Source of the DNA: Hepsetus odoe
Lineage: Eukaryota > Chordata > Actinopteri > Characiformes > Hepsetidae
DNA: 64,000 nt
Reading direction: 5' to 3'
Assembly: GCA_017165825.1 (NCBI GenBank)
Contig: CM029386.1
Location: 14,720,945-14,784,944 of the forward strand
Under the pieces are notes generated by a model. The model was not told the origin of the DNA. It made no database searches and was given only the letters and a program-made list of their open reading frames with translations. Of this stretch, positions 44,865-58,962 are shown piece after piece. Both the position numbers and the translations under genes were made by a program. How positions within the stretch are numbered: the stretch's first letter is position 1; each line of letters starts with the position of its first letter.

Positions 44865-47800
44865 TTGACAAAAAGATTATATATATATTGCATATATATA
44901 TAAAACCTCTGTGCGTCAGGGCTTGGCTGTCACAAACAACTTTTCTTATTGGTTGTTCGGTTTACTTCATGTCATCTCATCACTGTCATTGTGTTTGTGG
45001 TTTGTGTTTTTGCTCTGTGCTTATGTTTGTTTAATAAAACCCCCATCCAGCTCCCTTACTCGCACTGACCTCCTGCCTCACCCCTCCAGCTCATTGAAAC
45101 AAGTGATGAGAATAATTCGTATTTTATGCAAAATGCAAAACTAAAAGCCATTTCTATATTGTATTGTGTTGTCTGTGTGTCTAGTGTACTGGGCCACTTT
45201 GAGAAGCCTTTATTTCTGGAGCTGTGTAAACACATGGTGTTCCTGCAGTTCCAGCAGGGAGAGTATGTCTTTAGACCTGGACAGCCTGACAGCAGCATTT
45301 ACGTGGTGCAGGACGGCAAACTTGAACTGTGTCTTACCGGACAGGTGTGTGTGTGTGTGTTAATGTATATCCTCATAACTGAACTACTTGCCATTGGCAT
45401 GAATATTTCGTTAGTCTGAAATCCAACTTCGATAAGGGTGTGCTTTGCTAACTTGGAGATTATGTGTAATATAATTTAGTTTTAGGACTGCATTGATACC
45501 TAATCTTCAGAAAGATTCTCTAACAGTGTGCTAAATTCACATAAAAAGCCACATCTAACATGCATCAGCCTAATGCCATTCTCTCTCTTTTTTAAGGATG
45601 GAAAGGATGGAGTGGTGAAAGAAGTGTACCCAGGGGACTCTGTTCATAGTCTACTGAGTATTCTTGATGTCATCACAGTAAGTCACACCCACTTCCTGGC
45701 CAGATCTTTTGTAGTGGACAGACAGTTACAGTCAGATTGCACATCTCCCTCTCCCGAGGTCCGCTTGTGTGTGTTCTTCTTGTGTAATCTCCAGCTCTTT
45801 CATCTGTGTTACTCTTACCCTTCTGTTTTTCACTTAGGGTTAGGGTTAGGGCATTCCACGCATTTATTGGAACCTAAGATATGTTTATACAAAGAAACGT
45901 TAAAACAATCTAAAAAAATGTTATTCCTATATTTGTCTGTCAGGGTCACCAGAGGCCATATAGAACAGTATCTGCCAGAGCTGCAGAAGTGTCTACAGTC
46001 TTACGTTTGCCTGTTGAAGCCTTTCTGTCCATTTTTGAGAAATATCCAGAGAGCTTAGTGCGTGTAGTGCAGGTAAGGATTATGTATCATTGCTTTATTT
46101 TGCTATAGATGTTTTGCTTCCAAGAGTTTTGTGTCAGTTTAACAATACGTGGTCCTTTTTTCTTTCGTTTCTCTAGATCATCATGGTGAGGCTACAGAGA
46201 GTAACAGTTCTGGCATTGCACAACTACTTAGGCCTCACAAACGAGCTCTTCAGTCATGTAAGACACAACCACCGCACACAGCTCCTTAAAGTAACCTTTT
46301 AAAAGAACTTTGAGATGCTTAAATACTTTACACAGTGGCATCTATTTCCTGTGAACAAATCCTTTGTTAATCATTCCTTTGTGTTCACGTCCAAATGAAT
46401 GAAATATGTTTCTTTATTATATTTCTATTTTTTTTTTTTTTTTTCGTTTCCAAAAACACTTTTTCGGAGATAATTGTGTTACTATATTTCATTTATTTTG
46501 GGTGTACACATCCGAATCAGTTTGAAGTAATTCAAACCACTCTTTTCAGTGTTTTATACTTGATGCATTGCTAATTAAAAAATAGTTAGTTAAATACCAA
46601 AGAGTGATCGTAACGGGAATCATAAAGTGACACCTGAAATGGAAATTACAGACACAAATAGAAAAGAAATAAAACATGCTAATGCTTCAAGGTTATCTTG
46701 AAAAATGTTTGTAAAAGAAAACTTGAACTGCTTGCTTTTGTATGGTGACTGCTTACCTAATCTTCACTGAACATTTAATGGAATATAAAAATTTGCACCC
46801 AGTTAATACCTTTGTTTCGTGTTTTTGCAGGAAATGCAGCCATTGCGGTTACCCCCACTCTCTCCTCACACCAGTCGCACCAGCCCTGTAAGACACAGCA
46901 AGCGGTTCAGTAGCCTCACAGTGCCGGATGACCAGAGAGACGCTGCTGTCCGAGACGCCAGCGGTAAGACACGTAACACAAAAAAAAAAAGTGGAGAAAC
47001 AAGGACAGCCAAACAGGCTGGGAGGAAAATTGGCTTAAAGAGGATATATAAAAACCTCATATTGTGTTTTTTTTTTTTTCTTATACACTGCAGAGTTTTT
47101 TTTTTTTTTTGAGGTTTCACACTACTGCGTTTTTGAAATGCAATTTTTGGCCGTGTTACTGTTGCTTAGCAACCTTTACCTGGCTAAAGATTAACCAAAT
47201 GATTTGCTTTCTAACTAAAAATCACATAAAACAACAGAAACATGTCCACAATCATAAGCGGTGCAATGAAACCCACACGTCTTCTGGGCTTCGTTAATGG
47301 CTTGTCATGCTCAGGGTACTCAGATATGAGTGGTCAGCATAAAAAAAAAAAAAAAAAACGTTTGTGATGTTGGGTTCTTGACCCATTATTGTAGAGATGA
47401 ATTTGTTTTAAATCAGATTGGTCAAGTTATCACTATCTTATTAGACACCTGCCTCAGGTGTCTAATGAAAGATTTGTTAATCAGATTACGTTGAGTCGGG
47501 TGTATTAAAATGATATCGATTCTGTATTCAAATTAGTTAATGGAAAAGTATGCATTAGCTCAAATGTAGTCAGTCAACCAAGACCTGTTTCTGTGGTTTC
47601 TGACACTGTAGGACAAACCGTTTTATACAGTTGTATACTGAGTGCACAATTGTAACAGCAAACAAGAGGTAGTCTGAATTATTTCGGTACTGTCATCCTT
47701 AGCAGTGTGTCTACGAGTTATGGCGACAGCATGCATCCTGTAAATTTTATCAATGTATTCTTTTTCTATTTTCAAAAGAAATTTTCAGTCTTTAAGAGCC

Positions 47801-50800
47801 AGAGATAATTAAGCAGAATAAAAAAAAAAAAGAAAGAAAACTGTGTGTGTCAGAATGCTTGATTTGGCAATGTACTATGAGCAGGCTAATTGGTTAAAAA
47901 TGAAATTTGTTAAGTGAAGCAATGTAAAAATGTATGTTCTTGTTGTGGTTTTGTGCTGCAGGGGAACATGGGAAGGAAGGCAGCAGTACCATTCCAACCC
48001 TCAGCAGAGCTATCTCAATGCCTGTGGACATTGCAGGTAAGTGTGGGGTGTTGGCTTGTTTGTGGGTGTGATTGTGGATGTGAGCTGTTAGAAGGGCTGT
48101 GTATGTTGTAGTTGCAGGTAAATGTGTGTGAATACCACAACTGCTGACTTCTATAAAGATCATAATATGAATATTTGTGCAGTTGTGTGTATGTCCTAAC
48201 GTCTGCATGAATGTTAAAGCACTGTACACAGAAAAATGTCACTGTTTACTTTATTACTGTTTACTTTATAGCGTCCTTTATTGTTTATTATAGGTTTGTT
48301 TATAAGTGTGTGTGTTTCTGCTTTGGTTAGTGCATCCCAGTGTATGAGGCATTAGGAAAGGTTTTCTGCGCCAAAGCCGCCATTATCTTTTTATGTGATT
48401 TTCAGTTCTGGCTGTTTGGCCTACCCAGCATACTTATCTTTTTATTTCTCCAACTGTGATAGTTGCCAACTATAAATAGTGTTTATCCGTCTCATAGTCT
48501 CAGACTGATCCTCTGAAACAGATTTGCTTAGTAACTTAAGGTTTCTGAGCAAACTGGTGCACACTGTATTAAAAAATCAATGTGAATTGAGCTCACAGCT
48601 AATGATTATGTAAGTAGAGACCATTTTTGAGATTCAGAATGAGCAGCAATTACAATACTTAATGTGTAGAAGAGGTATTGAAGCTGTGTGCTAAAAATGA
48701 TGCGCCAATTTTATACTCACTTTCTAAATCAGCTCTTGGAAAAACTGTTAAGCTGCAAAGAAAGATGAAGGGTACAAGTAAAGGGTGTCTCTCGTCTCAA
48801 GCTATTGGCTTGTGTAAGACATTTTTAAACAGACTTTGGTTTGCAAATCTGATATGTTTGTGTGTCTGTGCGTGTGATTTATAGGCATGCAAAAGAGCCT
48901 GCGTTCAGATTTTGACATGGCATATGAGAGGGGTCGCATTTCTGTGTCTGCTGAGGATGGAACACCAACACCACCTGTATTTACACGGGTTAGAAACACT
49001 TGTACATTCGCACACATTTTTGATCTGTTAAACTTGTTCTAGTAACAACATTAAGGTAGTATAACGTAAAATGCTGCTTGCAACTGGAGAGTTAGAAATG
49101 GGATTTAGCTGGTTTTTCCGCTTGTAAATATTTAAGTTTGTGCAATGTGCGTGGTGGTCCTTTGTTTTAAAGCACAGCACAATGGGTGTTTGTGTTTCTG
49201 TCAGTCTCAGGACCAGCGCGAGAGGAAAGTGACAGTAGATGATGTGCCATCAGGTGTCTATCTGTACCCAGAGGAGGAGTCGGGCCAAGAGAATGTATAC
49301 GGCCCATTGCCAGGACGGCCTAATGCCTCGCTGTTTGAGGAAGCTCAGAAAGAATTCCTCAAACTCATGAGAATAGAGGTAAAGCTTGTGTGTTTGGATG
49401 CCGTTGCATGCAGGGATCTGGTATGCACATACCAATTTCATGAAGATGGTTTAATATACAGCTAATCTTACCCCTCTACATAAATCAAAGCAGAACTCAA
49501 TTTTGTGGGGTGAAACAATTATTAGAAAGCCAGTCATTTTTACAGTAAACTTGTTGAAAAAAGTTTGGTTTATTGGGTTTTTTTTTATTTTTCTTCAAAC
49601 AAAAGCTGCATCCAGTCCAGAGTCAGTTAACCCTTAAAACCCAGACCTGTGCTTCTTTGGGTCCTGACAAAATTGAAAAGAATATTTAAGTGAAATAAAT
49701 ACCACACAGTACATTTTATAGAATCCACACAAGCAGGTCTGTTTTCTGATGATTGAAAAAAAAAAAAAAAAAGGTTCTTTCTTTCATTCTGATAGCAAGC
49801 AGTGTTTCTTTCTTTCTTTTTCTTGACATTTTTAGGACCCTGCTCAGCTGAATGGGCGAGTGACCCTGCACCATGCTAAAGCTGGAGCTGTCCTGGCCAG
49901 ACAAGGAGACCAGGTACTCTTGCCTCACATCACTTCACTTCATCCTTTATAATCTATAAAAAAAAAAACTTGGAAGATCAAAATTTTGTTTTATAATTAC
50001 ACAATTGTTAATGATTTGTGGATGTACATGTGATATGAACGTCGACCTTACCATGGACAAGAATGACCGTTTCCTGCTTTGAACCCGTTTATTGACTGTT
50101 TCATTTTCATTTTAAAACCAGGAAATATGTGTGTTGTTCTTTGCACATAATAAAATTACATTTATGTTTAATGTTATCATTTCCTCTAACTTAAACTCCA
50201 GGCTCTTTTTCAGAGCAGTGTATTATTTTTTCTGACTTGAATGCTTATGTGCTTATGCAATGTTGTTATATCACAAGCTCTGCATTATTAGGTTAAATGT
50301 TGGATATATGTTAAATCAGAGTCAAAAATTGTTCCCACCAAAAATAGAATTATTATATAAAATGCTTTAAATTTAGCCCTTTTTGAAGGTATTAGAGATT
50401 TTCTTTTAAGGGATTTGATTGCCCTTTCTTATCAACCAGGAACTATGCAACAGCTTTATGGTGCTATTTACACTAAAAGGTCTATGTACTCCGTATTATA
50501 CTGGTACATTCCTGACTGGAGTATTTGTGCTTCTAAAAGTCCTATAGAGTTATGATATTTGTGCCACATGTTAAACAGCAGAAAAAAAAGATCCCCTAAT
50601 TTGCTTTAATCTGTTTTAGTTCTACTGGTAAAGGATCAATCAGTGAGTCACCACGTGTCAGTTAGATAGATTTGAAATGTATAAAAAAATCTAACTCCTT
50701 TTTTTAACTCTGTATCTTTATGTACTGTTCCTTTTTCTCTTTACTTCCTCTTTTTCTTTGCTCAATCCACTTGATCCACACTTTTATGTTCTCTTCCTCT

Positions 50801-52570
50801 GTCTGGTCTCCCTCTTCCTCTCTCTCTTTCTGTTGTTAGGACGTGAGTCTGCATTTTGTTTTGTCGGGGTGTCTGCACGTGTATCAGCGAATGATTGACA
50901 AGCAGGAGGATGTGTGCCTTTTCGTAACGCAGCCGGGTGAAATGGTGGGTCAGCTGGCTGTACTGACCGGTGAACCGCTGATCTTCACCATCCGGGCTGT
51001 CCGAGACTGCACCTTCCTCAAAATTTCCAAATCAGACTTTTATGAGTAAGTCCTGTTAAAGCAGATGTCCTGTCACTTCTGTGTTTATAAGTGTATTCAT
51101 TACAGTGTTTTGGCTACTTCCCTAGAAGTGCATTCGGTAAACATTTAAATCACCTTCCACACATAGCAAAACAAAATACATGGCATAGAGAAAATCGGAG
51201 AGATAACAGAGAAGTTGCTCCTAAGAACTGAGACATTGTAGCTGCCTGGGCTGGTTTTCTTCTTACTGGCATAAAGGCACTGACATAGTATTGTAGAACC
51301 AAAGTTCAGATCAAGGAAATGATAATACAAACCTTTAAAGCTGACCTAGGAATAAAATCTTTGCTTTAGTCATTGGTTTGGATCCTGCAGTAGATTTTCA
51401 TGCTAAATGTGTGTGCTCTTTTCTGCCATCTGTAGGATTATGCGGGAGCAGCCCAGTGTGGTTCTAAGTGCAGCTCACACTGTGGCCATTCGCATGTCTC
51501 CATTCGTAAGGCAGATGGACTTTGCTATTGACTGGATGGCTGTGGAGGCTGGGCGTGCTCTCTATAGGTACATTAGTACAACCATCACTAGTAGCTACAG
51601 CTGCTGTTACAATTGTTGGTGGTGTTGGTGGGACTAATTCTACTTTTTAAAGTGTCTTATATTAAAATAATGGTGAAGTATTATTCATTTTATATATACT
51701 AATATATGTGCTGTTTTAGAAAGACAACTAAGAGAAGTTATTTTCTCAAAAAATATCATTTCATTATTTAAACAATTTCTAATAATAATTAAACATAAAC
51801 ATCTTTTAGTATACTGTTTGTCCAAATGTTTATAGACACCTGGTCATCTGGTTCCTGCTAAAAAAGATCCACTGGTTCACAGCCCACTGCTGAAGGGCTT
51901 CATACTATGTTGCCGATGCTTAGCAATGAGAATTGTGATTTTAGGCTTATGTGTGGCTTTTTCATATTTCCACATTCTACGGGCAGTGTTTTTTTAGGTA
52001 GATTATACCAGCTGAAAAAACTGAAAACCTCTGATTGTACCTTAAAGTAGCTGTGTTTGAATTTGAAGGGGGGATAATATTCCTTTTTTCATTTTGAGAA
52101 TCTTAAATCTGCTTTGTTTCAGGCAAGACGATCAGTCGGATTGCACCTACATTGTATTGAATGGACGTCTGCGTTCTGTTATCCGGAAAGCCAATGGAAA
52201 GAAGGAGCTGGTTGGGGAGTACGGGCGAGGCGATCTTATCGGGGTGGTGAGTTCTACCAATGAACCTCAAAAACCTATCAGTTGATAATCTTGGCCTTCT
52301 TCATTTGTTTGAGCAATGGAGAAAGGCAATTCATCATTTTGGATATTGTTGCTGTTTATTGAATTAGGAATTGTATACCTGTCTTTCAGGTAGAGGCACT
52401 GACCAGGCAACCTCGGGCAACTACGGTACATGCCGTCCGAGATACAGAACTAGTCAAGCTGCCAGAAGGAACACTAAACAACATCAAAAGACGCTATCCT
52501 CAGGTGTCAGGAGCACACTCACACACAACCATACTTCAAGATTAACGATAAAAAATCTCCTTTAGACTAA

Positions 52571-52625
<55 letters not shown>

Positions 52626-55600
52626 GTTGTTACTCGGCTAATCCATTTGTTGAGCCAGAAGATTCTCGGAAATCTTCAGCAGACCCGTGGACCTTTCTCA
52701 AGTGAGTAAATGAAGATGTTTCATGCTAACCACAAAATAAAATGAGTAAATCTGAAACAAGAAGGTTTATCCAATTGGCCAAAAGGTCTAACAGCTTTGC
52801 ATATGATGTCACAATTCTGGATAAAATGCAGAACTTAGAATAATAATAAGGGAATTTAGAAACATGAAAATTGCCTAAACCCCACAAGAGGGATAGTTAA
52901 CTAATCTTTACCATCACATGTAAATGTTTTTTCCAGGCTCTGCTCTGGGTTTGCCTGCCATGGCATCCAGCCCTGATGTCACCAACCCAGCCAGTAACCT
53001 CTCCACTGTAGCAGTACTTCCTGTTTGTGATGAAGTGCCAATCAATGCCTTCAACTTGGAGCTTAGCCACGCACTCAGCGCCATAGGTATTGAATTAAAT
53101 AATGTATTACTCAGATTCATACAGTATTTTAGTGTTAAAATCCAGAACGCAGACTTGGCATGCTATGACATGGACTTTGATTCAGATACAGACTCTGTTG
53201 TGGAAAATAGTATGTATAAAAAATTATTTTTCAAGGTCCTAAATCAGTGCCACAATCACAGTTTTATTTAAACAGTTCTTCACAATGAGTTCAAAATCTT
53301 GTTTAAAGTTAGAGGTTGTGAACTTCTATTATAAAACAAAAAAGAGTACTTTGTAGTCAAATTACAGATCTTACAAATTTCTTAGTAGTATTTACTTATA
53401 TGTATCTTTTATATACGTAATTGAATATAATTATATATACAATCATTTATTTATATATATATATATATAATCATTTAATCCTTTATTTTCATCAGTCAAC
53501 AAAATGCAGTGAATGAACAAAAGAGAAATCTAAATCAAATCATTATTTGGTGTGACCACCCTTTACCTTCAAAACAGCATAAATTTTTCTAGGTACACTT
53601 GCACACAGTTTTTGAAGGAACTCGGCTGGTCAGCTGTTCCAAACATGACTGTGTTTCAACCTCCGTGTGACATTGATGATCATCAGCACCTGTTTGGTAA
53701 AACTGGTTGATCATACACCGACTATAATCCTACAAAATCCCTGACTCTGTGCATGTGTACCTAGAAGAACTGATGCTGGTTTGAAGGCAAAAGGTAGTAA
53801 CACCAAATATTGACTTGAATTAGATTTTTCTTTTGTTTGCTCACTTTGTATTTTGTAAATTGATCAAAATAAACAATCATTATTTATATTTCTGAAAGCA
53901 TTCTTTGTTTACAGCATTTTTTCACACCTGCCTAAAACTTTATATATATATAATATTACATTATATTTGTAATATTTATATTTATTATATTTCATAAATA
54001 TAAATATGGCAATGTAATATTTACTTTAAAAATAGATGATTACTTTAAGAAATAATGTATATATTGAAAAAGTAAGAGTGATTTGAAAAAATAGTGGTTT
54101 CAAGTCATGGTCCCTGCAATTAAACAATTCTTCACAATATGATATTTATAGTTTTCCTGTCTGATTTTAGGTCCAACCCTGCTGTTAACAAGTGAAATTA
54201 TTAAAGAGAGACTTGGAGCTTCTGCCTTAGACAGGTAAGAATGATGACATGTTCAAGGAAAAGGCGGAAAGTGGCAGGTGGTTTTAAACATCAGACCGCT
54301 AAACCTCCCTTGGTTTCTCTTTCTCAGCATCCATGAATACAGGTTATCTGGGTGGTTGGCGCAGCAAGAGGACATAAACCGAATAGTTCTGTATCAGACG
54401 GACAACAGTATGACTCCCTGGACACAGCGCTGTATCAGGCAAGCAGACTGCATTCTCATCGTTGGCCTGGGGGACCAGGAGCCCACTCTTGGCCAGGTAG
54501 GAATGTGTTCTCTTGGTAACTGTTACTGTTATTGGATGTTATTAATGTTATTTTGTCTCTACTGGTACTTCTGGTTATTCTTGTTAGAATAATTTAGTAG
54601 AAAGCTACAACATTAGCAGCAATTATCAAAATAACGTTGCAAATAGAGAGCTAAACTTATATCATGTCTAATTATTGACCAGTCAAGGCATTTCTTGTAT
54701 TGCCTGGTAAATTGCACATAACAAAATTCATGTACAGTATGAATGTATTTGGAATGCTGTCCCTTGTTCATATGCTGAAGACCTAAACATCATTATTATT
54801 AAAAACACTGAAATGGTTTTTGTTCTCCTCAGCTGGAGCAGATGTTGGAGAACACAGCAGTGCGGGCTCTCAAGCAGCTGGTTCTGCTGCACCGCGAGGA
54901 TGGGCCGGGCCCCTCCAGAACTGTAGAATGGTTGAACATGCGTAGCTGGTGCTCTGGTCACCTCCACCTTAAATGCCCTCGCAGGGTCTTCTCACGCCGC
55001 AGCCCCACCAGATTGGTAATGACTTTCTTCCAAACATTTATGTACGGCATTCCTGTATGAGTTTGTCGAGCACTAGGAAAAGCCTTTGTAGTGTATTTTG
55101 AGAGACGTCCTGTCAGATTTTGCCATTGCTATGGTGGTGTTCTCATCATCAAAGTACACGTTACACATTAACAGATCCCAAATTAAACTAATGTGTCCCA
55201 TGCTGCTGTTAAATGGATACTTAGGTAACTCTGAAATTGAAATGGAAAGCGCAGATCTCAAAAGCTTAGAAGCAAGCTGTGTTTGTCTGTCACAGAGGGA
55301 AGTGTATGAAAAGGTGTTTGAGAAAACTGCAGACCGACATAGTGATTTTTCCCGTCTGGCCCGAGTTCTCACTGGAAACAGCATTGCTCTGGTACTAGGA
55401 GGAGGAGGAGCTAGGTAAGTGATATTATTTGGGATCAAATTAGTCTTCCCCATGATTCTATTTGAATAAATGACTTGCTGGGTGCATGCAAAAACCCTAA
55501 AATTGAACCAGAAACTTATTTTGTGATGCCTTTGTGATAACTTTGTGATACCTCAGAGGAATCACGTCAGAGGAATTCAACTACACTTTAAAGTCTTTAT

Positions 55601-58444
55601 ATTTTGTGTCCATTCTCTGTTTTGTATATTTTTAACTTCCTGTAAGTTAAATTAAAAAAACCTCTAGAAAAAGCCTAAACAATCGCAACATGGTCTTGAT
55701 TCTTTCTTTCTCACCAGAGATTGGCTTACAGGGGTGTTAGTGGTATACTTTCAAGCAAACATTGTGATTGTCTTAGTTGTCTATGGTCATGTGTAGTTTT
55801 AAATAAATATGAAACGGAAGTGAAATTACCTGTTATCTCAGCAGAGAAATGTACATTTCATATGTATATACTTCATATTTTGAACTTTTTAACCACCATT
55901 GGTCGATCGATCTGTTAACGTAGGGGCTGCTCGCATGTTGGTGTGATCAAAGCCATGGAGGAGGCAGGGATTCCCATCGACTTAGTAGGTGGAACATCTA
56001 TTGGCTCTTTTATTGGAGCACTGTATGCAGAAGAGAGGAGTGCGGTTCGGGTGAAGCAGCGAGCAAGAGAGTGGTCAAAGGTAGAGTTCATTTCCTGTTG
56101 AGCTATCAGCATGGGTGAAAAAGGCATATGATTTTCAAGAAGAACAACCAATTGTATAATGTAGTCTCGAGTTAATGCTTATTTTCCTGTTCCCTCAGGC
56201 AATGAACTCAGTGTTCAAAACAGTCCTGGATCTAACTTACCCCATTACCTCCATGTTCTCTGGCTCTGCCTTCAATACCAGCATTTCCAATGTATTTGAG
56301 GATAAACAAGCAGAGGTACGAGGCCTCAGATGAAAGAACCAAAGCACTTTAACTCTCATGTTTCTGATTGAAGTCTTTCCTCTTGTGGTTTTAATCGTTG
56401 CTGCTATATGATCACTCAGTGCTGATGTTTTGAAGCTCTTTTATTAGAAGCTGTGGGGATTCCAGTAACTTTTCATGATGAACATTTCTATTCCTCTATT
56501 TGAATTTGCAGGACTTGTGGCTGCCTTATTTCAATGTGACCACTGATATCACCGCATCTGCAATGCGGGTACACAAAGATGGTGAGTTAGAGCTGATCCT
56601 AGACTTCCTCTCCTTCATCTGTCGATTGTGTTTACGATATAAGTAGACCTTAAAAAATATTCCCCCATTAATTAGGAGCTGAGGTGTTCTGCAGGGTTCT
56701 CTATTAGGATCCTATGGGTTTTAAAATGAAATCAACTTCAGTAGTAGTACATTTAGACAGTTGAGGCTTTCTTAACTATTCTACTGCTTTTCATAAAGAC
56801 TGAAAACTAATGTTAAACCGTGCCATGGATTGTTTATACTAATATGTGATGTATGCTTCATTCCCTGTCTGATCTACATGAATTATGAATATGTTACAGT
56901 AAAGCTAGACATCAATATTATTTTGATTATTTGACATTTTTATTAATAATTTGTAGGTTGTATAGCATTGGGTTGTGACTGCTTGTTAAAAGAAATATAT
57001 TTAATAAGGAAATGGTTGATGCTGCATGTTCTGTAGCTTTCTTACTTGCCCCATGGGCTATGAATGAGAACTATGATCAAGCAACAGTATTATACTGTGA
57101 AATCTGAAGAATGGTCATTCCATCCTTTCTAACTAGTCATCTTACTGAAATGTTAATGTCTTAATTACCCTGACTGTAGACACTAACAGCTTTTTTTATC
57201 AGTGCTATCCCCAAATCTCAGAATTCAGACACATCTACTGATTATGGTGTTGATTCTGTTTCCCCAGTTACTTACGCCTCTAATCATAAATCAAAATAAA
57301 CTCACCTTAAAAACTGTAGAAATGATATTGCACTTTTGCTCCATGACGCATTGAATTTGGGGATCGCACATGGTCATTCAGTCACCCTGGTTTACCTGTT
57401 TGGCTTGTGGGATTGCACTTGGCATGACCAACTAACTGCAAGTCCGAGGCTTCACTCTTCTGCACTCCCTGCTTCATCTCTCATTCTAATTGTTGTCACA
57501 TGTCTCTTTTCATTTCATTCAGTCTAAGTGTGCTTCAGTGTGGTAGACTACATCACCTGGTTTCATCTATCTGGCCTTTCTTTTGTTCTCTGCACCATAT
57601 TTACTAGACCAAATTCCCATGTCATGCACATATAATTAGCACATCTATTCTGTGTAAGTGTCACACACATAGTATTAGCGCATCTGTTATTAAGCCATCA
57701 GTATTGTTATACGTTATGGTAGAGCTTCTGAATGTTAGAAGTGTGGAGAAAGCTGTACCTGTAGTAGGATCCAGAACTGTGCTTTCCTTTGCCCCATTTA
57801 ACATCACTTCCTGCCTCTTTTCATCACCTGCTGTAACTGCTCACCCTGCTCTAATTCTGACACATGACCAAAGAGATGAAACATGTTGAAGTTGAAAGGT
57901 CAGATATAGTGGGCCTATGCGGAAGAGCCTCTGCAGCAAGATATAGTAACCATGTAAACGTGGGCCAAGTCGACCTTGTCTGTTATCAGAAGATGGCCAT
58001 AGTTCAGGTGCTGTACTCCTGCTACATTCTTTCCTCAGCAGAATTGTTGGAGTAAAATGCTAGAAAAGATTAGATTATGTTATATTATTTTATGTACAGA
58101 AATGCTTTTTCTAGATTAACTCAAATGACTTAAAAAGTCGGTTCAATTTAGTCAAATTAGATGTTTTCCTAATCTTTTTATGATAAACAAGTTTTGTAGA
58201 TAATTTAAGGCATCGTTTTAATAAAGAGATTACATTAGGCTACAATATGACAAAAGGATGGGAAAGAGTATCTTTGAAAGTGTATTATATAGTATTCGTT
58301 TTGAAAGAAATATGGTTTTGCTTATTAAGTATTTAGAAAGCAACAAATGAATTAATCATTCCTCTCATTTTTTGCTTAATTTGTGTAACTTAATGGTCTC
58401 AGGACTCTCTCTCTCTCTCTCACTCTCACTCTCTCTCTCGTGCT

Positions 58445-58499
<55 letters not shown>

Positions 58500-58903
58500 A
58501 CTATTCCTGGCCTTGACATTGTCAACCATTGCTGTGTGCTAACACGCCTCTCTCTATATGTACAACACAAACCAGAGGTAATTTATAAATGAAGGCCTAT
58601 TTTTCAAAGACCAGTTAAGTAGACAATACAAAATGAAATCTATATAATAACAGGCAGGTTTAAATGGTATGCAATTTTCACTCTTAATTAACAGCAAATA
58701 TGTTTAAAGGCCAGCTTTATTAGTATTGTAGTCATTCATACTTTAAGTACTGTGTAGAAATGGTCCCCTTTCATGATTTTGGAAATATTCTCTTCCTTTT
58801 CCTACCATTTTCACCCGTTTTTATTATCTCGCTCCACAATCGTTGTTTCTCCTCACATGTTTTATTTTCTTTTTTTCTCCCCTTTCCTACCTCCCCTTCC
58901 TCT

Positions 58904-58962
<59 letters not shown>

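Noticed and set aside
45836..45853. Telomere-like (TTAGGG)3
   Set aside because: Only three units inside a gene intron; too short to indicate a telomere or fusion site.
51800..51990. Possible MITE in a pnpla6 intron ('ccaaatgtttatagacacct')
   Set aside because: It resembles the end of a dispersed fish repeat, but no inverted partner or target duplication could be found, so it is not called.
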